Positions 5,536 through 7,192 of a stretch of 7,192 bases of DNA are shown one piece after another. Both the position numbers and the translations under genes were made by a program. Positions within the stretch are counted from its first letter, which is position 1, and each line of letters starts with the position of its first letter. Origin of the DNA: Alphaproteobacteria bacterium (lineage in GTDB: Bacteria > Pseudomonadota > Alphaproteobacteria > Micropepsales > Micropepsaceae); NCBI GenBank assembly GCA_028869355.1, contig JAGWSK010000019.1, positions 1 to 7,192 on the forward strand, given 5' to 3'. The notes beneath the pieces are model-generated. The model was given only the letters and a program-made list of their open reading frames with translations, did no database searches and was not told where the DNA came from.

Positions 5536-5664
5536 ATGAAGGGGCCATTCCTCAGCGCGGCCACCGCAGTCGTGATTCTGGCGGTTTCACCCGTCGAGGC
5601 CGCCCATGCCGCAGCAGTTGGACGGATGGGCGCCTGGTATTCACCCGGGCCGCCAGCGGACTGA
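5536..5664 (+). CDS. Possible small secreted peptide, 42 residues
   Basis: I recognise no family. The ORF starts ATG with AAGGGGAG placed seven bases upstream and a plausible promoter before that. The product has Lys2, a hydrophobic stretch at about 5-18, and the small-residue cleavage-like motifs V-E-A and A-H-A near residues 20-25. A mature remnant of only about 15-20 residues ends Y-S-P-G-P-P-A-D. It could be a genuine small exported peptide. It could also be the front of a longer secreted protein cut short by a frameshift, since another frame stays open to 5855, or a chance ORF in a leader. The expression signals are better than expected by chance, but length and lack of homology keep confidence low. 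Confidence 0.4.
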   Translation: MKGPFLSAATAVVILAVSPVEAAHAAAVGRMGAWYSPGPPAD

Positions 5665-5983
5665 TGCAAGTCGGGGACACGCGCCCCCGGTTTGATCAAA
5701 GATTTGGAAATGTCCTTACGATTCTGAAATCGCTCCATGCCAATATAGAGATCAGACGAATCTCGGAATCGGGACATTTGCCCCGCTTGCGCCTGGCTTC
5801 GCACCGCTCTATGCGGATCGCCCGCACTGGTGTCGTGCTTTCGAACCTCGCATGATGTCGATATCGAATGCGCGTTGCGAAGTTCGAAACCGAAACGACG
5901 CCAGAATCAGTAGTTTGCAGGTGTCATTCCCCGCCTCCGCCGAAAGCTTCGGCGGGCGAGAAGCGGGACACCGGGAGGAATCG
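5665..5983. other. 319-base stretch before fabD with no confident gene
   Basis: No recognisable protein is encoded on either strand. One plus-strand frame is open to 5855 and another from 5852 into fabD, but neither resembles a known family. The composition is more AT-rich than the neighbouring genes around 5690-5770. A short inverted repeat GAGAT / ATCTC lies at 5748-5764, with an ATATAG sequence at its left that could be a weak -10. The part nearest fabD forms the hairpin at 5921-5971. I see no convincing fabD promoter with both elements. Confidence 0.6.
5921..5971 (+). other. Long imperfect hairpin in the fabD leader
   Basis: The inner part CCGCCGAA / TTCGGCGG (5937-5955) is a perfect 8-base stem around AGC. 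Outside it, CCGC (5931-5934) can pair with GCGG (5963-5966) and GTGTC (5921-5925) with GACAC (5967-5971), with unpaired bases between. The stem ends one base before the fabD ribosome-binding site GGGAGGA (5973-5979). It could influence fabD translation or mRNA stability, or be a copy of an intergenic palindromic repeat. Confidence 0.5.
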
Positions 5984-6922
5984 GTGCGAGCGTTCATTTT
6001 TCCCGGTCAGGGGAGTCAATTGGTTGGGATGGGTAAGGCTTTCGCCGAGGCTTTCGCGACGGCCCGCGAAGTGTTCGAGGAGGTCGACGATGCGCTGGGT
6101 CAGCGTCTTTCGCGAGTCATGTGGGAGGGACCGCCCTTGGACCTTGAGCTGACGGAGAACACCCAGCCCGCCATCGTCGCCCATTCCATGGCGATCGTGC
6201 GCGTGCTGCAGCGCGACGCAGGACTCGACCTTGCGCGCCACGCGCGCCTCGCCGCCGGTCATTCGCTGGGTGAATATTCGGCGCTGTGCGCCGCCGGCGC
6301 GTTCACGCTCGCCGACACCGCAAGGCTGGTGCGAATTCGCGGACAGGCGATGCAGGCGGCTGCTCCGGTTGGCAGCGGCGGCATGACTGCTCTGCTCGGC
6401 ATTTCGATCGATGATGCGGCGAAGATCGTGGACGAAGCCGGAGGCGCCGGCGTCATCGTCATCGCCAATGACAATGCACCGGGACAGGTCGTCATTTCCG
6501 GCGAAACAGCCGCGCTCGACAGAGCTGCCGAGATCGCCAAGTCCAAAGGTGCGAAACGGGCGATTCCACTGCCCGTCAGCACACCCAATCATTCGCCATT
6601 GCTCAAATCCGCGGGTGAGGCCATGCGCGAAGCTCTTGAGCAGGTCGTGATCCGCCCGCCTGCCGTGCCCGTCGTCAGCAACGTCACCGCGGCCGAAGTT
6701 TCAGAACCGGAAACCATCCGCCGCCTGCTGGTGGAACAAATCACTTCTCGCGTGCGCTGGCGCGAGACTGTATCGGGATTCCGCGCGCTGGGTGTTTCGA
6801 CCACGGTGGAAGCGGGCGGCGGCAAAGTCCTGACCGGCATGGTCCGGCGAATCGATCCTGAGCTGGCGACTGTCAGCATCGATTCGCCGAAGGATATCGA
6901 AACCTTCGCAACGACCTTGTGA
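5984..6922 (+). CDS. fabD: Malonyl-CoA:ACP transacylase (FabD)
   Basis: FabD moves the malonyl group from CoA to acyl carrier protein, supplying the extender unit for type II fatty acid synthesis. The 312-residue product has the usual length and motifs: F-P-G-Q-G-S-Q (6-12) forming the oxyanion-hole region, T-Q-P-A at 60-63, and the nucleophile elbow G-H-S94-L-G-E. Arg119 (in R-I-R-G-Q-A-M) lines up with the carboxylate-binding Arg117 of E. coli, and His203 (in S-T-P-N-H-S-P-L-L) with catalytic His201. E-A-G-G-G-K-V-L-T-G-M lies near the C-terminus. The frame is open upstream to 5852, but those 44 residues are unlike FabD. The GTG at 5984 has a strong GGGAGGA ribosome-binding site and gives the canonical V-R-A-F-I-F-P-G-Q-G-S-Q start. 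fabG follows after 12 bases. Confidence 0.97.
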   Translation: MRAFIFPGQGSQLVGMGKAFAEAFATAREVFEEVDDALGQRLSRVMWEGPPLDLELTENTQPAIVAHSMAIVRVLQRDAGLDLARHARLAAGHSLGEYSALCAAGAFTLADTARLVRIRGQAMQAAAPVGSGGMTALLGISIDDAAKIVDEAGGAGVIVIANDNAPGQVVISGETAALDRAAEIAKSKGAKRAIPLPVSTPNHSPLLKSAGEAMREALEQVVIRPPAVPVVSNVTAAEVSEPETIRRLLVEQITSRVRWRETVSGFRALGVSTTVEAGGGKVLTGMVRRIDPELATVSIDSPKDIETFATTL

Positions 6923-6934
6923 AAGGCGAAAACC

Positions 6935-7192
6935 ATGTTCGACCTGTCCGGAAAAACCGCGCTCGTCACCGGCGCCTCGGGCGGCATCGGTGCAGCCATC
7001 GCGAGGGTTTTGCATGGGCAGGGCGCGCGCGCCGTCTTGTCCGGCACGCGTACGGAGCAATTGGAAAAACTGGCGGCGGAACTGGGCGATGGCCGGGCCT
7101 TCGCGGTTACCTGCAATCTGGGGATACCGGCCGAAGTCGATGGTCTGGTCGCCAAAGCGGAAGCCGCGTCCGGCGCTCCGATCGACATTCTC
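6935..7192 (+). CDS. fabG: 3-oxoacyl-ACP reductase (FabG), 5' part
   Basis: FabG is the NADPH-dependent short-chain dehydrogenase that reduces beta-ketoacyl-ACP in each elongation cycle. The 86 visible codons start MFDLSGKTALVTGASGG and show the Rossmann nucleotide-binding motif T12-G-A-S-G-G-I-G19. The second strand has S-G-T-R-T near residues 34-38, where the adenine ribose phosphate is bound. A conserved C-N-L segment follows near residue 64, where many family members have D/N-L/V. The catalytic Ser-Tyr-Lys residues lie beyond the right edge. The ATG at 6935 follows an AAAGGCG ribosome-binding site 12 bases after fabD, so the two are probably one operon. The position after fabD separates it from the many other short-chain dehydrogenases. 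Confidence 0.93.
   Translation, partial: MFDLSGKTALVTGASGGIGAAIARVLHGQGARAVLSGTRTEQLEKLAAELGDGRAFAVTCNLGIPAEVDGLVAKAEAASGAPIDIL

Noticed and set aside
4846..5664. A 272-codon plus-strand open frame
   Set aside because: It is antisense to rpsR and rpsF for most of its length. Only its last 42 codons, with their own ribosome-binding site, are worth keeping as a candidate.
5490..5804. A 104-codon minus-strand open frame in the rpsF-fabD gap
   Set aside because: It has no recognisable domain or convincing ribosome-binding site, and it opposes the better-supported small plus-strand ORF.
5852..5983. A 44-residue N-terminal extension of FabD starting at an ATG
   Set aside because: The stretch is unlike FabD, contains the leader hairpin and the GGGAGGA ribosome-binding site, and the GTG at 5984 gives the normal family start.
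5924..7188. Minus-strand open frames of 222 and 199 codons opposite fabD and fabG
   Set aside because: They are shadows of two clearly identified plus-strand genes and carry no domain signature.

Overview
The window looks like ordinary chromosome from an alphaproteobacterium. The evidence is the panB / YfgM-like / bamB run, the rpsF-rpsR-rplI operon lying divergent from fabD-fabG, the FabG N-terminus starting MFDLSGKTALVTGASGG, and GC-rich codon use throughout. I cannot fix the order. Hyphomicrobiales and Rhodospirillales-like lineages both fit. No mobile element, CRISPR array, tRNA or rRNA is visible.

Layout. Positions 1-2673 (minus strand) read, in order of transcription, panB (pantothenate synthesis), a YfgM-like single-pass TPR protein, and bamB, which overlaps the YfgM-like gene by four bases and runs off the left edge. 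Positions 2807-4012 hold two divergent genes for small secreted proteins: an uncharacterised 216-residue protein (minus) and a DUF6152-type protein (plus). Each has a convincing rho-independent terminator. Positions 4084-5286 (minus) hold the ribosomal operon rpsF-rpsR-rplI, with a four-base overlap and a 7-base gap. Positions 5287-5983 are a roughly 700-base divergent control region. It contains a possible structured rpsF leader, back-to-back candidate promoters, a 42-codon ORF with a signal-peptide-like start and good expression signals, and a long imperfect hairpin just before fabD. Positions 5984-7192 (plus) hold fabD and the 5' part of fabG, which start fatty acid synthesis.

How they work together. 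Most genes serve core envelope and growth functions: outer-membrane protein assembly (BamB), inner-membrane secretion or chaperoning (YfgM-like), ribosome assembly (S6, S18, L9), CoA precursor synthesis (PanB) and malonyl transfer to ACP with beta-ketoacyl reduction (FabD, FabG). The two secreted proteins between panB and rplI look like accessory genes set into this conserved backbone.

I did not find a convincing new multi-gene system. The best leads are the rpsF leader with its terminator-like hairpin, the small secreted ORF at 5536, and the two uncharacterised periplasmic proteins.
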